Shown: positions 34,280 to 43,741 of the stretch, piece after piece
Layout: each line of letters starts with the position of its first letter
How positions within the stretch are numbered: position 1 is the first letter of the stretch
Assembly (NCBI GenBank): GCA_038206235.1
Contig: JBBRBB010000015.1
Span: forward strand, 1-64,000
DNA length: 64,000 nucleotides
Source of the DNA: JBBRBB01 sp038206235
Lineage (GTDB): Bacteria > Bacteroidota > Bacteroidia > Chitinophagales > Chitinophagaceae
Reading direction: 5' to 3'
Translations under genes and position numbers: made by a program
Notes under the pieces: generated by a model
Told to the model about the DNA's origin: nothing
Seen by the model: the letters and a program-made list of their open reading frames with translations, nothing else
The model's database searches: none

Positions 34280-34795
34280 ATGCTTACAATTCAAAACAGT
34301 CTTTTGTTTTTATCAGTTTTTTTATCAGCCTTAATAATGGGTTTGTTATATGGTTATGCATGTTCTGTAAACCCCGGCTTAAATAAATTAACCGACTCTG
34401 AATATTTGCGGGCTATGCAATCTATCAATAAAGAAATTTTGAATCCTTTTTTCTTTATCAGTTTTATGGGTACCTTAATGATATTGCCTGTAACAACATG
34501 GTATAGTAAATCGCATGCTACACTTACTTGTTTTTATTTATTGCTGGCAGCTTCAATTATATATATCATCGGTGTAGTTGGTGTAACAGCCTTTGGCAAT
34601 ATTCCTTTAAATAATGCACTGGCAAAATTCAATATTCTATCTGCAACTTCTTCTGATCTATCAAAACAAAGAAGCCTGTTTGAAGCAAGCTGGAACCGGT
34701 ATCATTTAATAAGAACTTTGTTCTCGGTTTTAACTACTGCTCTAACCATTACAGCTATTATAAAGAATGGGGATGTGAACACCAGCTATCTGTAG
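34280..34795 (+). CDS. DUF1772-like integral membrane protein
   Basis: 171 residues with four hydrophobic segments (about 5-28, 58-78, 85-107 and 140-160). A conserved NPGLNKLTDSEYLRAMQSINKEILNPFFF loop lies between the first two, which is the DUF1772 (anthrone-oxygenase-like) pattern. The role in bacteria is generally unknown. It stands alone. Confidence 0.75.
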   Translation: MLTIQNSLLFLSVFLSALIMGLLYGYACSVNPGLNKLTDSEYLRAMQSINKEILNPFFFISFMGTLMILPVTTWYSKSHATLTCFYLLLAASIIYIIGVVGVTAFGNIPLNNALAKFNILSATSSDLSKQRSLFEASWNRYHLIRTLFSVLTTALTITAIIKNGDVNTSYL

Positions 34796-35010
34796 AATGC
34801 GCATCACTCTCCGTATGTCTCCTGCAATGGCGGCACAGGTACGACTACGGATGTAAATGAAAAGCCAGATTTTTCTGGCATTTAAAGAACTAATAAATAG
34901 TTGCAGTGTGCATCATGCTAAACTTGTTGCAGCATCTCCTGAACAATATTGTTCAAACATTCAAGGATACGCACCAGTAATGATTCAGTTTTATTAGTGG
35001 TAACACCAAT

Positions 35011-35610
35011 TTACTTCGTAAATCCTTTTATCAGGTCCAGCAATCCACCACCACCATTTTTTTGCTGTTGTTCCTGAGCACCTCCTGCCAGACTTTTAAC
35101 TATGTCCATTAACCCTCCACCACTACTCTGTCCATCACCGGTAAATTGTTTCAACATTTCTTGCAGCCCCATACCCTGATAGCCTCCGATAGTTTTACTT
35201 TTACCACCCGTAATAGAGCCCAATAACTTTTCCAATGAGAAACCGGAATCGTTGGGATCATTAGTTTTATTAATCAGGCTGCCAAGCACATCCGGGATAA
35301 GGTGGCCAGACACCTTATTGGCCTGACTGTTCCCCATGTTAAATTTATTCATCAGCTTACCGGCAAAGTGCCCCATCATCATAGAGACAATCGGGTTGCT
35401 AAGTAAGCTCTTCTTATCCCTGCCGCCAGTGCCAAACAGAGACAATAAGCTTTGCAGGCCTCCACCAGCTACTACGTTGCGCAGGCCAGAAGCTACTGTG
35501 TTGGTGGCTTCGGCTACAACAGCTTCATTATGCTCATTGGGCACATCGGGATTATTAATCACAGATTCTGTGGCGTTTCCTTTTACGAGATCGAATAATT
35601 CTTTTAGCAT
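35011..35610 (-). CDS. DUF937/YidB-like glycine-rich protein
   Basis: 199 residues, soluble. The N-terminal helix LKELFDLVKGNATESVI is followed by helical segments (AGGGLQSLLSLFGT, VSMMMGHFAGKLMNKF) like those of DUF937/YidB proteins. The C-terminal half repeats Gly-rich linkers and short LxDxIK-type helices (GGLMDIVKSLAG, GGLLDLIKGFTK). Function is unknown; it is probably cytoplasmic. Confidence 0.6.
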   Translation of the reverse strand: MLKELFDLVKGNATESVINNPDVPNEHNEAVVAEATNTVASGLRNVVAGGGLQSLLSLFGTGGRDKKSLLSNPIVSMMMGHFAGKLMNKFNMGNSQANKVSGHLIPDVLGSLINKTNDPNDSGFSLEKLLGSITGGKSKTIGGYQGMGLQEMLKQFTGDGQSSGGGLMDIVKSLAGGAQEQQQKNGGGGLLDLIKGFTK

Positions 35611-35888
35611 TGTATATATTTTTTAAGATGATTCTTTTCGGCTGATGAATATATGGAAATTTTATGATTATAAACTTTTATTATTCTTTTCCCATGCTGG
35701 CGTAAGAATGATGCGCTGCTTATGTGCCTGGCTTCTTGTGCCCTATTAAATTATCAATCATCTTACAACATCCTCCCCAGGCTGAAGCCAGTATTATTAG
35801 CAAGGGTAATGAGCAAAGCTATTTATACTATTTTACATTGTAAACTTTTACCTTCAGCCTTCCCGGGTTTCTCATTATTTTTATTGCC

Positions 35889-36371
35889 ATGAAAACGGCG
35901 AGCCTCAGTGAAATTAAACAGGAACTTCAAAACCTGACAGCAAAAGAAATGGCTGAACTGTGTTTGCGATTGGCGAGGTATAAAAAAGAAAACAAGGAAC
36001 TGCTGGCTTACCTGCTTTTTGAATCTCATAATGTGGAAGCTTACACAGAGCGTATAAAAGAAAATATTGATGAAGCGTTTAAGGATGTAAACATCCGCAA
36101 TCTCTATTTAGCAAAAAAAACCCTGCGTAAAATTTTAAGGCAAGTCAATAGATATATTAAGTATGCATCCAACAAACAAACAGAGGTTGAATTACTGATA
36201 TATTTTTGTTCTCTGTTAAAAGCCTGCGGTATTGCCTTACATAAAAGCAAAGCACTTAATAATATGTACCTGCAGCAACTCAAAAAAATAAAAGCAGCAC
36301 TTGCTACTTTGCATGAGGACATTCAGTATGATTTTATGAAACAGATAGAGCAACTGCAAACAGGCATTTGA
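35889..36371 (+). CDS. Conserved hypothetical all-helical protein
   Basis: 160 residues, almost entirely helical and lysine-rich (LSEIKQELQNLTAKEMAELCLRLARYKKENKELL at the start). No signal peptide, membrane segment or known motif. It resembles small helical proteins conserved in Bacteroidota whose function is unknown. It stands alone. Confidence 0.6.
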   Translation: MKTASLSEIKQELQNLTAKEMAELCLRLARYKKENKELLAYLLFESHNVEAYTERIKENIDEAFKDVNIRNLYLAKKTLRKILRQVNRYIKYASNKQTEVELLIYFCSLLKACGIALHKSKALNNMYLQQLKKIKAALATLHEDIQYDFMKQIEQLQTGI

Positions 36372-36828
36372 AGAAGTATAATAATCTGATTAATGAGAAA
36401 AATAGAAATTCTCTGCTTTCACACCGTTGTTCTATGTGTTCCACCAATTGGCTCCCCAGCTCCCATACTGGCGCAAGCTATTGTGTGTAGCTACTTGTTC
36501 CTTGCCAAGAAATTTTCTTTCTCCCCAGAGTTTTTGAAACATAGATTTGCAGCATAGCTCAAAACTCTGCGGCATTTTTTTACTAAAGTTGAAAATTGCT
36601 TTGCTTCAATAAGTGTTTCCACTCGAGGATTGTTGCGGTAAAAAATTGCGTATGATAAGTAAAGTTGATTTTTCTCACGAATTGAAATTACTAAATTACC
36701 ATTCATGGGAATTGTTGTTGATGACAACACCAATAATGGCGAAAAAGAATTTAAGCCGGTCTCTAAAAATATCTTATCTTGTTTGTCCTGATTTTTATTT
36801 TCCAAACGTCATTATAAAAATATCTGTC
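36372..36828. other. Gap with no convincing gene
   Basis: A 104-codon minus-strand frame occupies 36491-36805, and the plus frame of the next gene extends back to 36613, but neither gives a sequence I can support as a protein. The minus frame ends in a basic stretch (KKCRRVLSYAANLCFKN). It may hold promoter sequence for the SRPBCC gene and a remnant of something older. Confidence 0.4.
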
Positions 36829-37251
36829 ATGCCCAAAACTATCATTCAAAAAATAGTGTTTAAGAACGCTGCTGCAAAAGATCTTTACGATCTGTACATG
36901 AACTCAAAAAAGCATTCCATTGCCACCGGAGCGCCTGCAACCATTTCTGCAAAAGAAGGGGGAAAATATTCGGCGCATAATGGATGGATAACAGGCGAAA
37001 ATTTGAAGCTGGTGAAAAACCAGTTGATAGTTCAAACATGGAGGGCGCAGGGCTGGAGTGATAAAGATGTTGATTCTACCTTTATTATTTTTCTGGAGCC
37101 GAAAGGAAAAGATGTTGTGCTGCATGCTATACATGCGAATGTGCCCGATAAAGATTACGAAGGCGTAAGCAAAGGATGGCATCAGCATTATTGGGAGCCA
37201 TGGAAAAAATATTTGGCAGGAGCGCCTGTGAAGGAATCAATTAAAATGTGA
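36829..37251 (+). CDS. SRPBCC/AHSA1-like small domain protein
   Basis: 140 residues from the ATG at 36829 (the open frame starts at 36613, but the family N-terminus IIQKIVFKNA fits the later start). Typical AHSA1-type features: KDLYDLYMNSKKHSIATG, then WITGENLKLVKNQLIVQTWRAQGW, an acidic strand, then GWHQHYWEPWKKYL. These START-like folds bind lipids or other hydrophobic ligands, or assist Hsp90 in eukaryotes. The ligand is unknown. Confidence 0.82.
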   Translation: MPKTIIQKIVFKNAAAKDLYDLYMNSKKHSIATGAPATISAKEGGKYSAHNGWITGENLKLVKNQLIVQTWRAQGWSDKDVDSTFIIFLEPKGKDVVLHAIHANVPDKDYEGVSKGWHQHYWEPWKKYLAGAPVKESIKM

Positions 37252-37260
37252 GGTAGTTTG

Positions 37261-37806
37261 TTAATCAAAATAAAGAACCGCCTTTCTTGATGGTTTTACC
37301 TGATGCTTTGAAAGTAATAATGAAGGTATAAACTGAAAATGTTTAAAGTTGCATGTAGCAAACTTTATATTGTAATACACGGCGGTAGCGGCAATTAGCG
37401 CATCATTTATTTTTAATTCATGACTTACATGATAAACAGCTAAAAAATCTCCTGCAAGATTGGAGATTTCAGCTTCAATGGGTATTGGATAAAAAAATTG
37501 TGGTAATTGTTTTTGTAATACCGATTGTGCATCTGTAATAGTCCAATAAATTGGACTAAATCCCGCAATACCTGCGGGACTTCATCGGCATTATACCAGA
37601 TAAGTTGGATTAATTTGAAAATACAATTGGTATAAGTTAATCAACTGCATTTTGTTTATGCAGCTTTTAATCATTTCAAAATAGGTAACGCTGCTGATTG
37701 TAATAATTTCATAGTTGTTTTCAGTTATAAAAGCTTCTGCATCTTCATTTTTATGGAGCAGTTCAAAAGCAAAATCGGTATCTAATAAAATCACCTTTTC
37801 CGCCAT
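37261..37806 (-). pseudogene. vapC: VapC-type PIN toxin split by a 54-bp insertion
   Basis: The N-terminal part (ILLDTDFAFELLHKNEDAEAF with the first PIN aspartate, then SSVTYFEMIKSC) stops at 37591. Beyond a 54-bp interval the same frame resumes with PIYWTITDAQSVLQKQLPQF and runs through NDALIAATAVYYN, which holds later PIN acidic residues, to a stop at 37261. Removing the 54 bp gives a continuous PIN protein of about 163 residues. The insert carries two in-frame stops and the palindrome TCCCGCA-ATACC-TGCGGGA. It is bounded by ATAAATTGGA (37546) and ATAAGTTGGA (37600), an imperfect 10-bp duplication. Confidence 0.82.
37546..37609. mobile_element. 54-bp palindromic insertion in vapC
   Basis: The inserted unit is 54 bp (repeat start 37546 to repeat start 37600) and contains the perfect 7-bp palindrome at 37561-37579. 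The flanking 10-bp repeats match at 9 of 10 positions and read like a target duplication. The size and hairpin fit a REP-like or very small MITE-like element. It carries no gene. Confidence 0.6.
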
Positions 37807-37970
37807 GCTTTATTTCTTAGTTCTTCAATGTCAATATTTGAAAATTCCCTTGAAAAAAATTCCTGAAAATGCTTAAACTCCTTTTCATTGAAATTATATC
37901 CGGCTTCTTTCACTTTATTGATCAGCCTTTCTTTTGCAGTGGGAATACTATTTTTAATATTATCAGCCAT
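37791..37970 (-). CDS. VapB-like antitoxin
   Basis: 59 residues (ADNIKNSIPTAKERLINKV, then FNEKEFKHFQEFFSREF, ending NKAWRKR), helical and charged. It lies directly upstream of the PIN toxin gene and overlaps it by 16 bp, the normal arrangement for a toxin-antitoxin pair. The DNA-binding class cannot be decided. Its toxin is now interrupted, so it may be a relic on its way to loss. Confidence 0.7.
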   Translation of the reverse strand: MADNIKNSIPTAKERLINKVKEAGYNFNEKEFKHFQEFFSREFSNIDIEELRNKAWRKR

Positions 37971-38296
37971 TATTAATTTTCAGAAAAGATAAACATAAGT
38001 TTTGTTCCTATTCCGGCACAAGATGCCGACCCACATAACCCACGCCTCAATTTTGCGACAGAGTGGGGGAAATTATTGTAACAGCAAAATAGCTGTAACT
38101 CCTGTTTTTATTTTTATTTGGTTTTGAAAAATAATTAACTGAGATGCTTAGTACTCTGCTAAAACTCTGCTTTTATAGATGCATGCTGCGTGTTTGAGTA
38201 AATTGTTTTTGTTCATGATTTAGATTTTTTAATAGTGAGAAAATTGTAAGAAGGAAAAGCCACCCCGCCGCAAGGCGCAATGGCTCTATTGTTTAG
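37971..38296. other. Gene-free stretch
   Basis: 326 bp without a supportable frame on either strand. It contains the presumed promoter of the vapBC pair at its left end and the 3' flank of the surface-protein gene at its right. No clear terminator or repeat seen. Confidence 0.5.
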
Positions 38297-39994
38297 TTAT
38301 TTTTCTATGATGAATTTTACCTGGCTGTTTTCACTGCCTTTGTTTAACTGCAGATTATACATGCCGTTTATAAGATGAGATAAATTTAGCTGGTAAATGT
38401 TGTTGCCTTTTATTGCCTGTTCTGTTTTTGTGAACAAAGCTCTTCCTGTTTTATCATACACTTGTAGTTGTACATTTTCTGTTGTGTTGCTCTTGTATGT
38501 GATTGTAACAATGCCGTGAGATGGATTAGGATAGACTGTTGTACTATTGAAGGATTCTTTACACGATGAAATTACAGTTACCGGTTTTGAAACATTGCCG
38601 CATTGCCGGCTTATATAAACTACTACTTTGTAATTACCTATTGTAGTGGCTGTATAATTGCTATCCGTGGCACCGTTTATAAGATGATTGTTTTTAACCC
38701 ATTGATATTTGAAGTCAATGCCAGTTGGTGCTTTCAACACTACTGAGCCTGTTTGGCAAATATCGAGATTACCTGCAGGTGTAATTTCTGAATACGGCGG
38801 GCAACCCAATTTTACTATCCAATAATCTCTAAATCCGCGGCTGGCTTCTGTTTTATCACCACTAATACCGGAATATGAATAGCCTCCTAAAATATAGCCG
38901 CCATCAGTTGTTTGCTGAAGAGAAGTAAAATAATCATAATCAGTTCCCCCGAAGCGTTTATCCCATTGCTTTGAGCCATTGGCATCGGTTTTTACTATCC
39001 AATAATCATAAACTCCGCGGCTTCCCTCTGTTTTATCACCACCAATACCAGAATCTGAATAGCCTCCTAAAATATAGCCGCCATCAGTTGTTTGCTGAAG
39101 AGAAGTGAAAAGATCATAATCACTTCCTCCAAAGCGTTTATCCCATTGCTTTACGCCATTGGCATCAGTTTTTACTATCCAATAATCAAAACTTCCGCAG
39201 CTGTCTTCTGTTTTATCACCCCCAATACCGGAATAGGAAGTGCCTCCTAAAATATAGCCGCCATCAGTTGTTTGCTGAAGAGAAGTGAGAGCATCACCAT
39301 CACTTCCTCCAAAGCGTTTATCCCATTGCTTTACGCCATTGGCATCAGTTTTTACTATCCAATAATCGTTACTTCCGCGGCTGGCTTCTGTTTTATCACC
39401 ACCAATACCGGAAGATGAAAGGCCTCCTAAAATATAACCGCCATCAGTTGTTTGCTGAAGAGAATAGAAAAAATCAAAATCACTTCCACCAAAGCGTTTA
39501 TCCCATTGCTTTACGCCATTGGCATCTGTTTTTACTATCCAATAATCAAAACTTCCGCGGCTGTCTTCTGTTTTATCACCCCCAATACCGGAATAGGAAG
39601 TGCCTCCTAAAATATAGCCGCCATCAGTTGTTTGCTGAAGAGAAAAGAGTTCATCGTAGTCATCCCCGCCAAAGCGTTTATCCCATTGCTTTACGCCATT
39701 GGCATCAGTTTTTACTATCCAATAATCGTTACTTCCGCGGCTGTCTTCTGTTTTATCGCCACCAATACCGGAGAGGGAAGAGCCTCCTAAAATATAGCCG
39801 CCATCAGTTGTTTGCTGAAGAGAAAAGAGATAATCATAATCAGTTCCTCCAAAACGTTTATCCCATTGCTTTACTCCATTCGCATCAGTTTTTACTATCC
39901 AATAATCCTCACGTCCGCGGCTATCTTGTGTTTTATCACCACCAATACCAGAAAATGAGGCGCCTCCTAAAATATAGCCGCCATCAGTTGTTTT
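38297..39994 (-). pseudogene. 5'-truncated tandem-repeat surface protein with type IX sorting domain
   Basis: The frame is open for 565 codons but has no ATG and begins immediately after a TAA at 39995. It encodes almost seven 60-residue repeats (core TTDGGYILGG, then SGIGGDKTE, SRG, DYWIVKTDANG, KQWDKRFGG). An Ig-like region (GSVVLKAPTGIDFKYQWVKN) follows, then a C-terminal type IX sorting domain (STTVYPNPSHGIVTI, ending VKFIIEK). The signal peptide and 5' end are missing; only a TTG at 38809 could start a short C-terminal piece. Type IX cargo is normally secreted to or through the outer membrane, which this remnant cannot do without a signal peptide. Confidence 0.75.
38811..39992. repeat. 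180-bp tandem repeat array (about 6.6 copies)
   Basis: The period is exactly 180 bp: the same TTTACTATCC block ends at 38820, 39000, 39180, 39360, 39540, 39720 and 39900. Copies are close to identical apart from two short variable patches, one in the strand before DYWIVK and one after the FGG turn. Such uniformity implies recent expansion or gene conversion. On the minus strand it encodes 60-residue protein repeats. Confidence 0.95.
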
Positions 39995-40757
39995 TTACGC
40001 TTCCCGTTTTTTTATTGAATTTTCTTATGCCTGTTTCTGAAGAAAGCCAAAGAATATTTTTGTTTTTATCCTTTAAAATACTATGTACGTTTTCTCTTGC
40101 TGAATCGTCGGTGGCGTGATATGTTGCATTGTGCATTTTTTTATCAAAAGAAAATAATCCTGAGCCGGTAGCCAGCCACAATAATCCATTTTCATCTTCC
40201 TCAAAATCATGTATCCATGCCTGTACGGGATGTAAAACGTATTTTGGATTAATGCGTAACAAGCTGTCTTTTTTATCTATCGCTTTTTGAACTTGTGGTA
40301 GCATATAATTTGTAAATGATTCTGTACGTGGGTTATAGCTGGAAAAGGATGATGTAGAAGTGCCTACCCAGATAAGGTCATCTTTATCCTGGTAAAGCGA
40401 AATAATATTATTGCATGCAATGCTCCATGAATCGCCGGGAATATTTTCAAAAACTTTAAATGCATATCCATCATAGCGGTTTAACCCATAATTAGTGCCA
40501 AACCAAATATAGCCCTGCCTGTCTTGTAAGATACATTGAACTATGTTGTGCGAAAGCCCGTCAATAGTAGTTAAGTATTCAGATTTAAGTGGCAGAGATT
40601 GAGATAATAATGTATTTGGAATAAAAAAGCAACTGGCAAGAAAGAAGAATTGGCAACAACAAAACTTTCTTATTGAGCAGGTATAAAAAGAGCATCTATT
40701 TCTCACAATGGGGGAAGATGTTAAGTCATCTTGCTTAGAGTAAATCAAATAAAGCAT
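39984..40757 (-). pseudogene. 3'-truncated two-component regulator propeller sensor
   Basis: 257 codons: a signal or anchor region (LASCFFIPNTLLSQ near 55), then the N-terminal blades of a ligand-binding propeller (LTTIDGLSHNIVQCILQDRQ, GYIWFGTNYGLNRYDGYAF, LWLATGSGLFSFDKK, ILWLSSETGIRKFNKKTG) as in hybrid two-component systems. The frame then runs into the repeat array of the neighbouring surface-protein gene and stops 3 codons later. Full-length members exceed 700 residues and carry kinase and regulator domains; these are missing, so the gene is cut off at a junction near 39992. Confidence 0.78.
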
Positions 40758-41104
40758 AGAATTGTTACGTCATTTTATAAATAAGTTACATAAGTCATGC
40801 TCATTACCGCAATACGTTTTTTCTGTGTGAGCGAATCCCCCGGCGGGCAATGTCATTAAGTTAAGAGTTTTAATTTTCTGTCCGGCATCTTCTCCCTTAA
40901 TGGGGACGATGCACTAAACATTCACCTGCATCTTTATAATTGGTAATTTTATTTTCTATTACGAATCCACACAATTCTTCTCCCATATTTTTTTGCCACT
41001 TGTCAGGTATAAGTTGCGCTTCACGTAAATTAACTGTGCACGGGTAAATACGCATGTAACATTTGCGTTTCTATTTCGGTTACAAATAAAATATTTACAG
41101 CATC
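40758..41104. other. Gene-free intergenic region
   Basis: 347 bp between two divergent genes with no supportable frame. It should contain both promoters; ATATTTAC about 11 bp before the DUF5916 gene start is a poor match to TAnnTTTG. Nothing else recognised. Confidence 0.5.
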
Positions 41105-43591
41105 ATGAAAACCAATACTGGCTTATGCATATTTTTTCTTCTTGCTTCGTTTAGCAGCATAGCACAAACAAATAGTGTAAGAACATTGGAAGCAAAACGC
41201 ACATCAGGTGTTGTAAAAATTGATGGCATACCCAATGATGCTGCATGGAAAGATGCCGCAGTAATGACTGATCTGGTAGAATTCAGACCCAAGATTGGTG
41301 CACCTGAAGATGCCGGTAATAAAACCATTTCTTACTTAATGTATAATGATGAAGGAATTTATTTTGGCGGCTTTTGCTATGAAAAAACAAAAGACAGCAT
41401 TGCCACTGAGCTTGTGGGCCGTGATGGCTTTGGCACCAATGATTACGTGGGTTTAATATTTGATACGTATAATGATAAGCTAAACGGGTTTGAATATTTT
41501 GTAACTCCTTTGGGCGAACAATGGGATTCAAAGATGAATCCGCCAAGCCAGGATGGTAACATGGAAGATTTTACCTGGAATGCCGTTTGGAAAAGCGGCG
41601 CTGTGATAACAGACAGCGGATGGAGCTTTGAAATGTTTATCCCTTTTTCTGCTATCCGTTTTGGTAAAAAAGATATACAGGATTGGGGTTTGAATATTAC
41701 ACGCAGAAGACGCAAAACCGACCAGCAATATACATGGAACCCGATAGACCCGAATGTAAATGGCTTTCTTACACAGGAAGGAATTTGGAAAGGCGTCTCC
41801 AGCATTAAGCCTCCATTGCGTTTGCAGTTCTCGCCCTATTTTTCAGTCTATGCAAATCATTATCCGTTAAATCAGCCGGGGCAAAAAAACTGGACCAGCC
41901 AGGTAAACGGAGGCATGGATGTAAAGTATGGCATCAACCAGGCATTCACGCTTGATGCTACACTGATACCCGATTTCGGACAGGTGCAAAGCGATAACCT
42001 CGTTCTTAATCTTACCCCTTTTGAAGTAAAGTATAATGAGTACAGACCCTTTTTTACAGAGGGCACAGAACTCTTCAGCAAAGGAAACTTTTTTTATTCA
42101 AGACGCATTGGCGGCTCGCCTCTTCACTTATACGATGTGTATGGTGAAACAGACAGTAATGAAACAGTTATTAAAAATCCTGCAGAATCAAAATTGATTA
42201 ATGCCACAAAAATTTCAGGCAGAACGCAGAGTGGATTAGGCATTGGTTTTTTAAATGCTGTTACCAGTGCGCAATATGCAACGATTGAAAATATGGATTC
42301 GAAGCAAGAAAGAAAAGTGCTCACCGACCCGCTTACGAATTACAACATATTGGTATTAGATCAAACACTAAAACACAATTCAAGTGTTTCTTTTGTAAAC
42401 ACAAATGTTTGGCGCAGCGGTCCAGATTATGATGCGAATGTTAGTGCCGGCTTATTTGAGCTGAATGATAAAAAGAATACATGGAATCTTGGTGGCAAGC
42501 TTGCCATGAGCAACCTGTTTAATTATTTGCCTGATAATAAAACGCAAAGCGGTTTTAGTCATGAATTGCATGTTGGCAAAACCAGCGGTCGCTTCAATTT
42601 TAATGTGTTTCAGCAAAGAACAGATACAAAATTCACGAGTGATGATTTGGGTTATTTTACTAATAATAATTTCTTTGACCATGGTGGATGGGTTGGCTAT
42701 AAGTGGACGGAACCCAAAAACTGGTACAACAATATTTTCATAAACTTCAATGGATATGTAAGCATGCTCTCTAAGAAAATAGCGCCAATAGATAAGAATT
42801 ATCAAAGTGCACAAGTAAATTTTAATGCGAATATTCAAAGCAAAAAATTGTGGCGGGCGGGTGCCTTTACAGGATATAATTTTCCTGAAAACGACTTTTA
42901 TGAACCGAGAACGCCAGGCTGGTTTTTTAAACGGGGTGCAAGTGTTGGAATCGGCTCCTGGTTTGAAAGTAATGACAGCAAAAAATATTCTTATTCAGCA
43001 GAGGTGTTTACACGTGCCCGAATTAATTTTTATAATTCATTTGGGGCAGATGTTTCCTTTACAAACAACTTTCGCTTTAATAATAAATTATCTCTCTCAC
43101 ACGGTATAAGTTTTCAACCCCGTTACAACAATATGGGATATGTATATGTAGACGGGAGCAATGATATAAATTTTGCCAAACGAAAAATTAATACCATCGA
43201 GCATACACTAAGTGCCAAATACAATTTCAACAATAAAATGGGAATCACATTCAGGGCAAGGCATTATGTAAGCACTGTGGATAATAAAGAGTTTTATTTA
43301 TTGCAGCGTGATGGCAGCCTTCTCGCTAATGCAGGCTTTCATCCCGATGTAAATCAGAATGCAAATTTTTTTAATATTGATATGGTGTACACCTGGGAAT
43401 TTGCGCCGGGCAGCTTCATAAACATTGTATGGAAAAATGCAGCGCAGAGCTATACTGATGTGGTAGAAAAACAATATTTCAAAAATCTCAGCAATACAAT
43501 AAGCCAGGATAATAATAATAACCTCTCCTTAAAAGTTATTTATTTCCTCGACTATCTTAAATTTAAAAATAGCGTTCGTAAAAATTCATGA
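41105..43591 (+). CDS. DUF5916 outer-membrane protein with N-terminal CBM9-like domain
   Basis: 828 residues with a signal peptide ending at SIAQ (residue 20). Residues about 35-235 form a CBM9-like domain (KIDGIPNDAAWKDA, YLMYNDEGIYFGG, DGFGTNDYVGLIFDTYND). The remainder is a large beta-rich region with FRPFFTEG-type and SRRIGG motifs characteristic of DUF5916, probably an outer-membrane barrel. Function is unknown; it is thought to relate to carbohydrate or outer-membrane processes. It is a common gene in Bacteroidota and monocistronic here. Confidence 0.88.
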   Translation: MKTNTGLCIFFLLASFSSIAQTNSVRTLEAKRTSGVVKIDGIPNDAAWKDAAVMTDLVEFRPKIGAPEDAGNKTISYLMYNDEGIYFGGFCYEKTKDSIATELVGRDGFGTNDYVGLIFDTYNDKLNGFEYFVTPLGEQWDSKMNPPSQDGNMEDFTWNAVWKSGAVITDSGWSFEMFIPFSAIRFGKKDIQDWGLNITRRRRKTDQQYTWNPIDPNVNGFLTQEGIWKGVSSIKPPLRLQFSPYFSVYANHYPLNQPGQKNWTSQVNGGMDVKYGINQAFTLDATLIPDFGQVQSDNLVLNLTPFEVKYNEYRPFFTEGTELFSKGNFFYSRRIGGSPLHLYDVYGETDSNETVIKNPAESKLINATKISGRTQSGLGIGFLNAVTSAQYATIENMDSKQERKVLTDPLTNYNILVLDQTLKHNSSVSFVNTNVWRSGPDYDANVSAGLFELNDKKNTWNLGGKLAMSNLFNYLPDNKTQSGFSHELHVGKTSGRFNFNVFQQRTDTKFTSDDLGYFTNNNFFDHGGWVGYKWTEPKNWYNNIFINFNGYVSMLSKKIAPIDKNYQSAQVNFNANIQSKKLWRAGAFTGYNFPENDFYEPRTPGWFFKRGASVGIGSWFESNDSKKYSYSAEVFTRARINFYNSFGADVSFTNNFRFNNKLSLSHGISFQPRYNNMGYVYVDGSNDINFAKRKINTIEHTLSAKYNFNNKMGITFRARHYVSTVDNKEFYLLQRDGSLLANAGFHPDVNQNANFFNIDMVYTWEFAPGSFINIVWKNAAQSYTDVVEKQYFKNLSNTISQDNNNNLSLKVIYFLDYLKFKNSVRKNS

Positions 43592-43741
43592 GCCTTACAA
43601 TTTGGTTACGCTTACTATCTTCGCTGCATCATGCTGCTCTATATAAAAGTGAAGATCAATGAGCGTTTTGAGAGCCATCGGTCTTATGGCTGAGAGCCGT
43701 CAGACCGAGGACACATTATGGAAAAATTAATTCAAATTAAA

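Noticed and set aside
36491..36805. 104-codon minus-strand frame
   Set aside because: No family resemblance and no supporting context; kept only as a note in the gap description.
38811..39992. CRISPR array
   Set aside because: Regular repeats are present, but the unit is 180 bp, almost identical throughout and protein-coding; there are no short repeats with unique spacers and no cas genes.
39415..40119. 234-codon plus-strand frame with four internal repeats (RHQLFAEE)
   Set aside because: It is the antisense of the 180-bp array. Because the repeat period is a multiple of three, any open frame in one unit extends through several. The minus-strand frame gives a coherent type IX repeat protein.
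41105..43591. TonB-dependent receptor
   Set aside because: The C-terminal part is beta-rich, but there is no plug domain or TonB box, and the N-terminal CBM9-like domain fits DUF5916.
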